Below are positions 20,911 through 32,739 of a stretch of DNA of 64,000 bases, piece by piece. The notes beneath the pieces were generated by a model. That model saw only the letters and a list, made by a program, of their open reading frames with translations, searched no databases and was not told the DNA's origin. The DNA comes from Anastrepha obliqua. Its lineage: Eukaryota; Arthropoda; Insecta; Diptera; Tephritidae. Made by a program: the position numbers and the translations under genes. The DNA lies in NCBI RefSeq assembly GCF_027943255.1, contig NC_072895.1, positions 87,298,001-87,362,000 of the forward strand. Direction: 5' to 3'. How positions within the stretch are numbered: the first letter of the stretch is position 1; every line of letters starts with the position of its first letter.

Positions 20911-21249
20911 TATATATACATACATATATAATTGGAGCGTACACCTTTTTTGGGTGTTTGGCCGAGCTCCTCCTCCTATTTGTGGCGTGCGTCTTGATGT
21001 TGTTCCACAAATGGAGGGACCTACAGTTTCAAGCCGACTCCGAGCGGCAGATATTTTTTATGAGAAGCTTTTTCATGGCAGAAATACACTCGGAGGTTTG
21101 CAATTGCCAGACAACGGGCGGCCGCTATTAGAAAACACTTTTCTTCATTTTGGCCTTTCACCGAGATTCGAACCTACGTTCTCTCTGAATTCCGAATGAT
21201 AGTCACGCGCCAACCTATTCGGCTACGGCGGCCGTCTCCACTAATTCAA
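20911..21249 (-). mobile_element. tRNA-derived SINE, copy 2
   Basis: Best preserved head of the family. On the minus strand the Box A-like motif is at about 21211-21226 (TAGCCGAATAGGTTGG) and Box B-like GGTTCGAATCTC at 21163-21174. The tail is a TA-rich run at 20911-20932. Flanking repeats TTTTAATCAAA (20900-20910 and 21250-21260) give an 11-bp target duplication. Promoter elements suggest transcription by RNA polymerase III. It landed just past the LINE-E 3' end. Confidence 0.85.
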
Positions 21250-21439
21250 TTTTAATCAAAAAATCAAAGGTTTAATCTTTTTACCTTTCGGCATAAGGAA
21301 AGAAAACAAAAGTAAGAATAAAACATGTTAAATGATTTATTTTGGTGGTGTATTTTTAAATTTAATAATTTTCAAGGGCGTAAAAGAATATAAGTATACT
21401 AATGGAAACTAATATTAAATGAAATCTTAAGAAAACAAT

Positions 21440-22450
21440 AGAAAATTAATAGTGTCTTATAGCTTGAATATTCTCCTCCGTTATTGATTGTAACTGATAC
21501 TAGTCGTCGTGGCATCGAATTTACGAGTGATTGAAGGACACCTAGGCCGATTTTTGCCCATCCCCCTTGATTATTTTTCTAACCGTCCTTCTTTTTACTA
21601 TAAACCTGTAAGCTAAGAATGCTATAGAGGGTCTTCCTTGGATTTAGGTCTGGACCAACTGCGGGCCAACTCAGTATATGAATATTTTTCGATGCAAAAA
21701 CTGCTTTTCATGCTTAGCGCTGGAGATTGGAGCGTTATCCTGTTGATATGTCCAAGACTCACCGAGAAATTCTTCGGCAAAATTGAGTTAAACCTTAGCC
21801 AAGACTTCTACGCAAATGTCAGCGTGGATTTTATGCCGAATAAAACAAATTGAGGTATTGCGAGGGTAACTAAAAGCAGTCCAGATAATAAGAAAGCCAC
21901 CGTGGAAGTTTCGAGAGTGGTGCATTTGTCGTGGATCGTGAATTTTTCTGACAACCATCAGGCTCACCAAAATTACATTTTTTTCATCGCCAAACTTAAT
22001 GGATTGCCAATCATCATCCCAAAACTTATGAATATCGGCGAATTCGAGTTTAGTTGCTTTGTGGCGTGATGTAAGCTTCGGTGTAGCTAGTCTATTTTCA
22101 AACTTTAAATTTAAATTTTCACTAAAAAGTTGCTGAATTCTTCATTGGGAAAAAGTTTACATTTAATTTAGTTAGGTCTGATGTTTTTATTGACAGCCAA
22201 CCGTCTTATTTCTCTCTTATACCTGTCGTCAATCTTAGGTTTTGGATCAGTTCTTTTAATCCTTCTATATCCGTCAGGATTTTTCAAAAAGTGTGGCTGG
22301 TATTCTTATTTTGATTTAGTTTTAGCGCTCTTTTGCGAACTGAGACTCCCGATTCACCAGAATACTAGCGCCCCTCAGTTGATACCTTTGTTACTATTGA
22401 CATAGTGACCTAAAAAGTCATTTTCCCCGCATGAAAATTATTTATTTGCA
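21440..22450 (-). pseudogene. Tc1-like transposase relic
   Basis: Minus-strand translation in three frames recovers blocks of a Tc1 transposase: a piece reading KFWDDDWQSIKFGDEKNV (first catalytic Asp region), WTYQQDNAP (second Asp), VGPQLVQT and a shifted PDLNPRKTLYSI (the PDLNPIENLW motif) and VNSMPRRLVSV, the usual end block. The best open stretch is 21970 down to 21788. The N-terminal helix-turn-helix is only weakly visible near 22200-22440. Many stops and shifts. Terminal repeats were not found. Confidence 0.75.
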
Positions 22451-22559
22451 AAAGGATTTTATTTTGCAGACTTCGGATAGATGTGATACGTAAGTCCAAA
22501 CGGGTCTTAGTGTTTGTTTGTAAGTGAGTAATTTGTTAATTTCAAGACAAGGGCTTTCC

Positions 22560-23730
22560 AGCGCAGTTAGGCACCCAGTGTTTTGCCCTGATATTTTACC
22601 TCATCGAAGTATGGGATTATCGACGCATCGATGAAGATTGACTTGTAAGCAGCGTTTTTTAAGGAAAACACTACTTATAGATGGGCTGACTTGCTTTAGT
22701 TTAGGTAGCTGTAAAGCACAAACTAACTAACGCAGCATGTTCAAATTTTGACAGGAGTCAACTGATGCCTGTTGACAGGAGCAGTATTTCTTTTTCAGTA
22801 AAGAGGTCAGAAATACAAAAAGTCACGGACTTATTGACCGCCCTCGTAGCAGAGGACCCAGAATGCTTCCGTGTGTAATGCCTGCGTTTATAGTTTTGAA
22901 GTTTTTTGAAACCAACTTTTATTCTCCTTGGCAGGCTGTAGACGGTTTAAAAGTACCGTTGGATGATTCGGGGAATTTCCAATATATAAGTGCGTACCTA
23001 AAACTGAGACATTTGTTAAATAAACTGGTCAAATAGACCCCAAAAGAAGTTGGTAAGGAAATAAATAAAGTCCTTCGTAATCTGCCAAAAATTTGCATAG
23101 TCTATTTGGCCAGTTATTTAATAAGTCTCCCAGCCTTAGGTACCTACGTACACATATTGGAAATGCGCCATCAATTGCACGTGCTTTCTTATCAAGATAA
23201 AATAAGGTTCCTAAAGGAGCAGCTCTAATAATATTTCCTGGTGACACAAGTCATGACCTTCGAAATGTTCTCTCTTGAGAGGTTTAGTAATTCTCCTAAT
23301 ATTTTCTTATCTGTTTGCGGCCAAGTTAGCCTGATTATAAAACACGTATTTTCTTCTTTCCATGACCAATTGCCCTCCTGAAGAATATTATTTTAATCCT
23401 TAATTTGTAAGTTGCTCTGTTTTCAAGCAGTGGAAGATTAGTACCCTTTTTGGATGGCTCATCGGCCTTGCAATTTCCTTCACAGAATCCTGACCTTGAA
23501 GACTATGCCAATATCATTTAGAGCTGCCAGACATTCCTGAACAACCTTTGATCCCAGTATAACTGCCTCCATTGATTGGATGGTCGCCTTGCTGTCCGAG
23601 TAGATACTTATCGTAATTTTTGTTACGGCGTGTGTGTTAACAGTTACCTCCTTTATGGCTAAGACTTCTTCTGGTAGACGCTACAGTAGTACAGAGGTCA
23701 GGCAGATAATTCTAATCGTAATTCTTTTGA
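22560..23730 (-). pseudogene. LINE remnant, RNase H and following region
   Basis: On the minus strand, from about 23720 down, an RNase H segment can be read across frame changes: AIKEVTV, then SDSKATIQSMEAVILGSKVV with the catalytic Asp in SDS. It is followed by a TWPQTDKKILGELLNLSREH block, usual between RNase H and the terminal zinc region. Further down (22680-23020) only short pieces such as FIDASIIPYFDE are seen and I cannot place them. No reading frame exceeds 75 residues. Family unassigned. Confidence 0.55.
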
Positions 23731-26019
23731 AAAAAAAACTCCATAGCCCACTTTATTTTTTAGCTTGGAGTCATTTTGATGGGATGCTTGATCTTGAAGC
23801 GCCTGTCGAAGGTGGGTGTAGGGTAAGAGTAGTCGAGTATGTAGTATAGAAGCGTGTCCGAACTGCCGGGGCGTCCATAGCGCCATACTACTAAGTATAT
23901 ATAAGCACTGAAGCGGGGGCCACGTGTTTTCCTACCAGATTTAGAGCAGGTAAGTTGACTAACACCTTGAGCGCTTTGTTAGGGGTATGTATAAGAATAT
24001 AAATCGTACGTTCACAAATTTATAGTGGCTAGGGCAAGTGATTACTTATAAAAAGTATTTATATTAATTGCCCCATAACCAATAATAAATATTATTTCTT
24101 CACAATCCTGTGATCCTTCTATCATTATTGCCTCCTCTGTAATTCCTTTCGCTGTTCCTTCAATTTGCATGTAATATGCAAACTTCCTGCAAGCGCCAAT
24201 AAATTTCAGTTACTTTACAATATTAAATGAGTTAGCGATTGCAATACTGCCATACAGAGCACACAAATCCTTTCCCAGTAAGAAATGTTTACTTACAAAG
24301 TCATTCTTCAATCAAAGTTGCCAAAGCAATTGAGACAGCCAACCAGTCAGTCAGTCAGTTAATGAAGTTTCACTCAATAGAGAAATAATGCGAAATCTCC
24401 TAGGAGATAACTTTCTTGGCGCTTACCGCGACGCGTTTGATAGAGGCACTGCTTGCGCCAAAGCAGCAGTATGACGTCAATATGAAGGCTCATCTGACGC
24501 TCAAACCCAACGCTGAATGCTTTGGTAAGCTTGATGAAGTTCACTCAGCTTGTAGGGATCCATCGATGATGCCAAAAGTATATTATTAAAACTTTTATCC
24601 TGTCCCTCAGTGAAAGCATTGAGTAGATTTTTACCCTACAATGTTAGTGTTGTTGTTGTTGCAAAGGATGACGATTATATGAGAAAATCGAATTTAAATT
24701 AAGTATTTCTCATTTCCAGTGCAACGAATTGATGGAAATGAATTTGCTACTATTCGAGTTTCCTACTCCCACTCCACTCGCTGCCATTTTGTTTCAGGAA
24801 GTTGCAGAAATAACAAAAAAAAATGGAAAAGAAATAAATTAACATGCAATCAAAATGAATTTACAAAATTCCTTAGAGATGCGTGTCGTTGGCGAGCAAA
24901 TACTATAGCTGAGAGAGAAGTGGAATGAGGCGCATGTCCTGTGGCAGCTACTGATTTGCGAATTTTTATTTTTTTTCTCCCCTCCTCACTTTGACTCAAC
25001 AGATAATTCGCTTTTAATGGGAATTCATTAGGCGTCTGTGGCCGGGCTAAAGTGTGAGTGGCAAGAAAAATGTGGAAACAAGTTTAGCAGGCATAGTATT
25101 TACTATACATATCTGTATAATATGAGGCAGCATAGGACACAAATACACGCAAGCAAAAAAACTGCCGCTCCACTCCAACTTCGGCAACAGTTCGACAGCT
25201 TCCTTCCGCAATTCATGGCGCGCAAATTCTCAATTTAATTTAATTTCTAGCAATACACATGCATTTACTTGTATATATGTGTGTATGTGAAGGTACGTAT
25301 GAATATGTGTGTGTAAATGTGTATGAGCCAAGTCAATTCGGGCATGAAGAAGTTTTTCTTAATTTCTGCCTTGCGCAGCCACCCACACCACACAGGTGAG
25401 GTGCAAAAAATGCCCTCAACTCTCAACGCTCTTTTCCACTTTCCACACATTGCATTTGTTTCTTGCTTTTCGTTGAGTCATGCAATGACACCACTTGATT
25501 GCTGTGAGTTTGCATAGGTGGCGCGATGATTTGATGGTTCAGGATGAGTTTTTGCTAAGTGTTCGCTTTTGCGTTGCGTAGTTGTTATGCCAGATTACTG
25601 ATTTGCGTTGTCAGTGAAAATCAAATTTAATTACATTTTTACACGCAGACGACAGTAGTGGAGGCCACCAAACTTCACGTGATCCGATGCTACTTTGTTC
25701 TCTGGATGCGTATGTTTGTGCTAATCAAACAAAAACAAAAAAAGGAAAATGCAACTTCATTTTATTAACTAGCTCATGTCCAACTTGCTTCGTCCAGTCT
25801 TAAGCAGAGTTTTAAGTTTTTGATACAAAAAATAAATATGAATTATTTCATGAAGATTAGAAACAAAATGAAAATTAGGTCTATTTTTTTGTCCAATAGC
25901 CGAAGGTGTGGAAAATGTTACTGGCCTTGGAATAAAAATTTTGCTTTTTCTTAAAATCAGTGGCGTACGCAATAGAAAGATATGCGCTCATTTTAGCGTT
26001 CAACGCAAGAACAGCAACC
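23731..26019. other. Long non-coding stretch
   Basis: No coding exon, RNA gene or element ends recognised. Short GT/CA-rich tracts lie at 25255-25325 and a CAGTCAGTCAGT run at about 24345-24360. This may be unique host intergenic or intronic DNA. Confidence 0.5.
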
Positions 26020-26400
26020 GCAGCATAGATATCCCTAGTAATAGGCAGGCAGCAATCAAGTCTCTCACGTCTTTCTAGGTAGGAGTCTTGATGACTTCAT
26101 AAGCTGAATTTCTTAGCCCAGAGCAACCTCTTACGTATCCTATGTATTCCAGGGCATAAAGAAATTATTAGAAGCGATATGGCAGATAAATTAGCCAGAA
26201 AAGTGGCGGTCTACTCTTTTATATGCCCAGAGCCATTGTGAGGTCTGGGAAAAGGCAACTTCTTCTACTTCTTACTCAGGACGTAAAGAAAAGACAAAGA
26301 CGCTTTTACTGGACAATCTACCGGCTTTATCTTAACCGAAGTCAATGATAAGTAATTTTAGCCTAAACCGATTTAAAGATTCTTCATCTTCTTCAGTTCT
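26020..26400 (+). pseudogene. LINE RNase H fragment
   Basis: Frames give NRQAAIKSLTSF-like sequence near 26040-26075, then LRILCIPGHKEIIRSDMADK (26135-26195) in which PGHKxxxxNxxAD of the RNase H active-site end is still visible, and a diffuse tail. It meets the oppositely directed LINE at 26401 without a spacer. Confidence 0.65.
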
Positions 26401-28290
26401 TTAATCCCTCGTGGAACATAGGACATCAACCGCGTCTGCGCGCCATCTTGTGCAATTTTTGGCAATGTACTTCAATTGGTTCCAGCTCTTTCCGATGCTT
26501 CCAGCTTCCGTTTCAACTGTTCGTCTGCAAGTTTCCATTGGTCTACCAGACTTGCGCCCAACATTCGTGAGAGGGATCCACTCCAATGCCTTTCGTGCAA
26601 TGCGTGTATCGTTTTTGTCTAGAGTGTACCCAATCCATCTCCATTTTTGGTGATTTATGAGCATTTCGACTGACTCCATTTGTGTCTCTTTCAGTAGATC
26701 TGAGTTCGAAATTGTTTTGGGCCAAAAAATGAGGAAGAAGTTCTTCAGACAGCGAATTATAAAAATCTGAAGGTTCGTAGTGATATATTTGGTCTCTTTC
26801 CATGTACCGCAAGCATAAAATAGAACCGATACTACGATTAAGTTGAAAATTTTCATTTTTGTGTGACCGCTGATGTTCTTATTACGCCACACAGAAGACA
26901 GCATACCAAAGGCGGCTCTAGCTTTACTAATGCGATATTTCACATCCTCATCCGTACTCCCAAAAGCTGCTACCTCGCTACCAAGATATGTAGTTTAACA
27001 TACTCCACTGTGCACCCCAAATATTTGCGGTTGCAGTTGAGTTGCTACATAAAATTTAAAATTTTTGTCTTACTGCAATTCATTTTTAAGCCGGCATTTT
27101 TCTCTAGTGACTTAACCGTTCAATTTGTGTGCTAGAAAACATACGTCGTCAGCATAATTGAGATGTTGAAGATAGCTAAACATATCCCATCTCAGTTTCG
27201 ATCCTGTAACAGGGCAGCTTTCAAGACATCACCAATAACAAGCAAAAACAGCATAGGTGATACAGCCTTGGCGAACACCGCTTTGAGCCGGCAGAAACCA
27301 GAGCAAGCCACGTTTGACGTCCGGAAGGCTATATATTCGACTGTTGGAGGGGGTTTGGCAAGGAGTCATTTACTATGAGCTGCTCTGCTGCGACAAAAGT
27401 CTTATTACGGACCTGTGCTGTTACCAAATGTCACGATGTACAGAATGTACATAGATGTGCTATTAACATTAAACTGCTAACCGATTCTCAGCGGTTCTGT
27501 AGGAATCATTTGATTTCCTGACGTAACAGGGGTTATGGCAGCGATTAGTTTTCGATAGAACTGAAATTCCGTTGCTGATAAAAAAATAAAATATTAGCCC
27601 TTTGAACCACGACTGATTGGACGAGCGTAAAAATACCTGCGAAATGAACGAGCAGAATTCTGCTGCCGAAGCCCCTATGACGTGGCAGCCAAAGTTACTC
27701 TCACAATTTTGTTTCGGATGGCCAAACTTGTAATCTATCATCCTTGAAGTGTGACGTCTGAAGGAAGTAATCGTCCAGAAGCGGACAAATTTGGTGAAGA
27801 GAGGATAATTTTTCCATTCGGGTCGCACACACGTTGATATTCACTAGGCAGAAGTTCCGGGAGCTTAGTTAAGATGTTTTTATACATCCATCTTAAGGCA
27901 CGGAAACTTTGTTTTGTTTGTTTTGGTTGTAGAGGTCGCCCAAAACATTGAAAGCCGGGAAATGTTACTTGCCTTTCGGCTCTTCGCCTGTTTCGGACAT
28001 ACGGAATCCCATAAAGCCTTTTTTACTCGCTCAAGGATCACTCTTGCTAAGATTTTTGCCACAGCAGGGAGTACACAAATACCACGCCAATTGTTGCAGA
28101 TCTGCAAATCGCATTTTTTTGGGATCTTAACGATTATGCCCTCATTCTACTCTTTCGGGAACTATTCATTATTCCAAACAGCTTGAATAAGAGGGCAAAA
28201 AAGGCAGATTGCACGGGCTGGCATTTTCAAAAGTCGGCGGGAATTCTGTCAATGCCGGCAGCCTTGTTGTTCGGCAACGACTTGATGTAA
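26401..28290 (-). pseudogene. LINE reverse transcriptase relic (GHTL type), nearly full RT
   Basis: Minus strand, in order: GIDGIPPEFFK (about 28260), IPKKMRFADLQQ with NNWRGICVLPAVAKILARVI (28105-28040), then GVRQGCI- and LNYADDVCFLAH-like blocks with the catalytic YADD at about 27140, then the open frame 26943 down to 26401 with KYRISKARAAFGMLSSVWRN, FYACGTWKET and WRWIGYTLDKN and a closing WRADAV. The part at 27470-27870 does not match RT and may be an insertion or too decayed. Related C-terminal fragments are at 6405-6657 and 32740-33480. Dead through stops, shifts and gaps. Confidence 0.8.
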
Positions 28291-28439
28291 AGATTTCATG
28301 GAATTAAAGAAAAATAATTTAAAATAATCACACGAACTCTAACAGGGCATTGTAGATCATCATCTTATTAATCTGCGATTATACTCCAATGGAACTTGCA
28401 GGTCCTGTAGGTAGAAAGATAACACCGTCAAACATGTGC

Positions 28440-29590
28440 TAGCATCGTGCCTGCATTAGCGGCACAAGCACCTGGGAAAACATAGTTCACGAGCGGAGAA
28501 AATACTCAATAAAAAACTAAGACTTATTGAGGAAGTTGGACTTAGAGCAGTACTTCGAAGCCGTGAAGGGATGCAATAGATCTTTAAGTTTACAGTGCTA
28601 AATTCTCTCATATTTCTTTTGTTGTTTTTTTCGTCAAGGAGTTTGAAAAATGCCATATGCATCTCAAAGCTGCCGTCACACCAGTCTTAAGTGGGACTCT
28701 CACCAACTAAAATGAAACTGCCGCTATGTCAACTGCATAACCAATTAGGTAGCCATCTTTCATGTCGACGCGAAGGATTTCGTCTTAGCTTACATTCCAT
28801 AAGTCCGTGCCAAAGATTGAGCCGTGAGCGGCACTGCTGTAATTGGTTTCCGGTGTGGTCTTCTTGTCATTTCGTAGATAAACTTACGATCCTTCAAATA
28901 GCTCAGAATCATTTTAATGAGGTAGAACGGAGTTTGGAACCTTTCTTAGAGGTTCTGTTATCTGTATGTATGTATGCGATTGGAAGTATTGAAAGCGTTT
29001 CTCACGCCGAGAGTCGCAAGTAAGACGATGGGTTTGAAATGATGATTTTTGTTGCGCGTGGCACCAATTCTGGATCTTCTAGCTCTAAATACATGCTGTC
29101 TCTCTGACAGGCCTCTTGCGTTGTTTATGGCTTCGTTTAAGGGAAGCTTCAGAAGTCGCTGTGTCAAGCAAGCAAAGTGGTCGGTACGCGATGGACAGCC
29201 GGTATCTTGTTTACCTTTAATCATAATCAAAACGTTTTTTTTTTTAATTTTTCAGGGAACACTGCTTCGGTCAAACAGGCGTTATATGTGTCTAATAGTA
29301 CACGAGGATGCTCTACCGCGATGTTTTTTAGTATTTCGGACGGTATTTCCCCCAGCCCAGGTGTCTAATGGTTTTGTTTAGTGTGTACGCAGCTATTTTA
29401 AGTTAGTCTTCCGTAAAAAGTGGAGGTAAACTTCCAGTGAGCTGCTCCGGTTCTTGCGTTCGAACTTTATCTTTCGGAAAGTTTACAATGTTTTCCATTG
29501 GGACTTCTCCAAGTGCTGGGGTATGTGGTTTCCTTCCAAGTTTTTTCACAAAAATCTTATAACCGAGACCCCAAGGATCTTGGTAATTCT
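28440..29590 (-). pseudogene. R1-like LINE reverse transcriptase, N-terminal half of RT
   Basis: Minus-strand reading from about 29400: TPGLGEIPSEILKNIAVEHP, LLDTYNACLTEAVFPEKLKK, then the frame 29230 down to 28958 with LPLNEAINNARGLSERQHVF and TLGVRNAFNTSN. The last block is the first RT catalytic region, where the usual Asp of LDVRNAFN is changed to Gly. PPYLIKMILSYLKDRKFIYE-like sequence follows near 28900. The YADD region is not recognisable. These blocks fit the R1/TRAS-type group. It is broken by shifts about every 200 bases. Confidence 0.8.
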
Positions 29591-29592
29591 CT

Positions 29593-29593
<1 letters not shown>

Positions 29594-29629
<36 letters not shown>
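29594..29629. repeat. (TAA)n microsatellite
   Basis: About twelve tandem TAA/AAT units, at the border between two LINE fragments. It may be the tail of one of them. Confidence 0.95.
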
Positions 29630-29639
29630 GTAAAATCAA

Positions 29640-30065
29640 AGGACTCGTCATCAGTATAGGAAGTTCCCAGCCTTTCTAACGTATGGCGCAGAAGCTTGGA
29701 CGATTACGATATTTGATGAGGCGTAATTTGGACTGTTTTTCGACCTTTGCACGTTGGCTAGGGCGCGACCGCATGGACCTAGCGCAGCGCATGAAGATCC
29801 AGTGGCTGGGTTGGCTGAGTCATGTCGTCCGAATGGATAAAAACGATTCGGCTCTGAAAGTATTCGATGCGGTACCAGCTGGTGGTAGCAGAGGAAGAGG
29901 AAGATCTCCTATGCGTTGGAAATATTAGGTGGAGAAGGACTTGATTTCATTTGGTGTGTTCAACTGGTGCTGGTTAGCACGAGAAAGAAGCGCCATTGTT
30001 AAACTCGGCAAAAATCGCGTAAGTGATTATCGCGCCAATAAAGAAGAAGAAGTAGAAGAGAAGTA
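29640..30065 (+). pseudogene. LINE C-terminal fragment
   Basis: Frames at 29650-29750 give LTYGAEAWTITISDEA, the thumb block of RTE/BovB-like LINEs. The open frame 29683-29928 then shows MKIQWLGWLSHVVRMD and GGSRGRGRSPMRWKY, the WxGHxxRM and RGRPxxRW signatures. Sequence continues through VEKDLISFGVFNW to an (AAG)n-rich tail at 30045-30065. One frame change lies near 29760. Unrelated in sequence to the GHTL-type fragments. Confidence 0.75.
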
Positions 30066-30169
30066 GCAAACACGTAGTGAAATATCATAAGTTCCAAACC
30101 TCATCAAACATCCAATTTTTTGGTTAACATTTGTTCATTGTGCCATTATTTTTGAAAAAAGTGGTCGAT

Positions 30170-30460
30170 ATCGGTGAATGTAGGAACAACTTCTGGTCCC
30201 AATACTGCACACTATGGACTTTCTGCGTAAGAAGTTCCTGGTGTGTGCGGTGTCAACTGGCCATCAAGATTTCCGGATTTTACTACACGCAACTTCTTTT
30301 TGAGAGAGCTTTTAAAAAGTAAAGTTTACGCTAATGATCCCAAAGACTATTGAAGAGTTCAAGGGCTAGAATTGAGCAGAAATGGCAGCGATATGCCTCG
30401 AGATGCTGCCAAGCGTGATCCAAGATGGATTCGATATAATTTTCGAGTACTTGTTGAAAT
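30170..30460 (+). pseudogene. IS630/mariner-type transposase, C-terminal piece
   Basis: Reads VNWPSRFPDFTTRNFFLREL, then LKSKVYANDPKTIEEFK and AEMAAICLEMLPSVIQ. This is the block around the third acidic residue (usually WPPRSPDLTPxDFFLWG) followed by the C-terminal helices. The third Asp is lost (TTRN for TPxD). No N-terminal part is present nearby and terminal repeats were not found. Confidence 0.7.
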
Positions 30461-31490
30461 AAATTGAAACCAAAACTTTAGTTTAATTTAAAAAACAGAA
30501 CTTCAAACATCGATTTAGCTTCGGTCAAAGTTATGCAATAATTCATTGGTCGAGGGTATAAAAATTCAGTGATATTTTATATAACTTCATGTACTTTTCA
30601 TATTAAGTTTATTAAACAAATTTCCAAATAAATAGAATTAATGCAGCCAGCCACTGTGCAGCCCACCAACACCAACTTACCAGCATTGCTATTGCAAAAA
30701 GCGCAAAATAACAAGTTTATTAAGTTTAAATTATTTCCCATAGAAAAGCAGAAATTCTTGTTGAGAGTATAAAAACCACAAGACTTCCTTTTTCTCAAGT
30801 ATTGGATCAGTGGCAGTGGCAGTGGCCAGTGAACCAACCAACCAACCACTCTACCATTGGAGAATAAATGAAAGAAGTTAAAATTTTATTTTAAAACAAA
30901 ACTAATTCCGAAGAAAATAATTTCCTATATTTGATTTACAGTATAACGGATAAGATGCAAAAGGCCAAGCATAGATTTGAGATGACTAGCGGAAGGGATA
31001 GAAAGGATGTAAGGCAAGCATTAAAACACTGAGCGAAGGAGCACTTAATGCTCAAAAATGCACAAAGCTGAGCTAAGAAATGCCATGCAAGATGGCAAGG
31101 TAAGGAAATTCTTGATATAGCAGCAATAATAATAATAATAATAATAATATAAAAGGATATTTGCAGCATATTTGTTAATGACCAGCAGAGAAGGCATAAT
31201 TGTACAAAATTAACGAGTGGTCTGGGTGAAGTGCATAAACCACAAGTTGCGATGAAGAAATAAATATGAATAAGTGAATGAAAAGACACTCGCCCGTAGA
31301 ACAAAGAAATTCTGAGCAGTCGCTGAGGCGCACGGACGTAATGAGTAGAGAGAGCTATTGTTGGTTGCGGGATTTCTGGATAATTTTAATTAAATTCGGG
31401 ATCTCGAAAAACTTTCCTTCCATTCAGTATAAATTTAATAAATCTTCAGTAGTCTGTCAAAAAGCAAAGAGCATTTAAACGGAGTTATAA
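30461..31490. other. Non-coding stretch with (AAT)n
   Basis: No coding signal. A microsatellite of AAT units lies at about 31125-31149, and a GTGGCAGTGGCAGTGGC / AACCAACCAACCA stretch at 30808-30848. The antisense frame 30936-31304 contains the translated microsatellite and is not credible as a gene. Confidence 0.55.
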
Positions 31491-32044
31491 GGGGGTTTTC
31501 CAATAACAGGTGTTGTTTTGAATGGGATTGCGCTATCGAGAGATGATTAACGACTTTTTATGGCCGGAATTGGATAGTATTGATCTGGACAACGTTTGAC
31601 GGTGCCACTCAAGCTACGTGCCACACAAGCAACGAAACTATTGATCTTTTATGGGAAAAGTTTTCGGACCGTGTTATCACTCGAAGAGGTGATCAATATT
31701 ATCCACCGAGATCTTGTGATTTAACACCTTATGACTTTTTTCTTTCGGGTCACGTGAAAGAGAAGCTCTACGCCAACAGCCCAGGGTCGATTCAAGACCT
31801 CAAAGAGGGAATTCGTGAAGCTATCGAGGATATAGGGCAACCACTTTGCAATTCGGTTATGGAAATTTTCATGAAAAGGATATTATCCTGTAAGCGTGGT
31901 CATGGTGGTCAATTGCCTCATGTTATTTTCCACTATTAACGGCATACCTTCCTCTTTATAATGAAATAAACATCCGGTGATTTATATTAAAAAATAGCAT
32001 TTTTCTTTAAATATCAAAATAACACCTCTTCTTGGAAAACCCTC
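31491..32044 (+). mobile_element. Deleted IS630/mariner-type element with inverted repeats (554 bp)
   Basis: Left end GGGGGTTTTCCAATAACAGG and right end, on the other strand, GAGGGTTTTCCAAGAAGAGG, continuing with GTGTTRTTTT in both, form roughly 29-bp inverted repeats. Inside is an open C-terminal transposase frame 31580-31939 (119 residues): FDGATQATCHTS with the second catalytic Asp, YYPPRSCDLTPYDFFLSGHV with the third Asp, and a complete C-terminus. A short piece before it (YREMINDFLWPELDSIDLDN) belongs to the same protein. The whole N-terminal half is deleted. The C-terminal frame is unusually clean for a relic. Confidence 0.85.
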
Positions 32045-32339
32045 TACTCATAATTTAAAAAAAATGTAGAGAAAATTAATGATAAATATGATTTGAATTC
32101 TAAGTATTTCTAGTAACCCATAGATCAATGCATTTAATAAATAGTATCTACTTACGTTTAGACTTAGGAAGATTGGTCAGCGGGCAGAATAAAGCATTTT
32201 CTATTCCTTTTTAAAATTTCACTTTGGGCTACAAATACTAATTGGAGTCTAAAAAATCGGAAATTATCTGGCACGCCCTCAATCGACGGCGAGCCCCAGA
32301 TAAAATTTTCAATATTGTTCTAGCCTAATATTTGGATGT
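32045..32339. other. Non-coding stretch
   Basis: AT-rich, no signal recognised. Confidence 0.5.
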
Positions 32340-32577
32340 CAAATGCTACACGATGGTACCCTTTCTGAACCTATGGAACTTGGCTAGCTACAAATATGGT
32401 GGACCCGGACGCAGGTGAATAGAATTGGGCCGCTTTACGGATGTCGTTCTGGGCCCTCCTGGAGTAATACAGAATCTCGCTCTGAGAAGGGTGTCTCCCC
32501 AGAAGGACAGGGAGTGGCCATATCACTGGACGCTGTAAGTTTGAAGGAATTTTGAACCCTACCTCACCCACCAAAAA
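32340..32577 (+). repeat. LINE-D 3' UTR fragment with A-rich tail
   Basis: Matches on the other strand the sequence at 63370-63510 and 62245-62284: GGGTCCAMCATATTTGTAG, ..GGAGGGCC.., TCTGGGGAGA and the end GGGTTCAAAATxCxTTC..GGTGGGTGAGGTAG. In the plus direction here it ends CCTACCTCACCCACC followed by an AAACAAAAAAAG tail. This is the intact-site counterpart of the LINE-D copy at 63 kb, which is interrupted by a mariner. Frames across it are not coding. Confidence 0.7.
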
Positions 32578-32739
32578 ACAAAAAAAGTATGGAATCTCTG
32601 GCTGGTGTCAAATAAGACTGTATGTATACTATTGCCTCTTCTATTTTAAAAGTTATTTACGACAAACTAAACCCCGCTTTCCCGCTCGATCAGCTCAAGC
32701 AGGGGAATTCTTTGGAATCCTATCAGTAAGGAACATCTA

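Noticed and set aside
21160..21230. tRNA gene suggested by Box A and Box B motifs
   Set aside because: No acceptor stem or anticodon arm can be paired; the boxes belong to the SINE head. The same holds for the other SINE copies.
24345..24360. Short CAGT tandem run as a possible CRISPR-like or regulatory array
   Set aside because: Only three or four 4-base units with no spacers; a simple repeat.
27469..27828. 119-residue minus-strand frame inside the LINE at 26.4-28.3 kb
   Set aside because: Does not match any RT block and shows no recognisable domain. It may be an inserted or decayed segment, so no gene is called.
30936..31304. 122-residue minus-strand frame with a run of Ile
   Set aside because: The Ile run is the translated (AAT)n microsatellite. 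The rest is hydrophobic low complexity.
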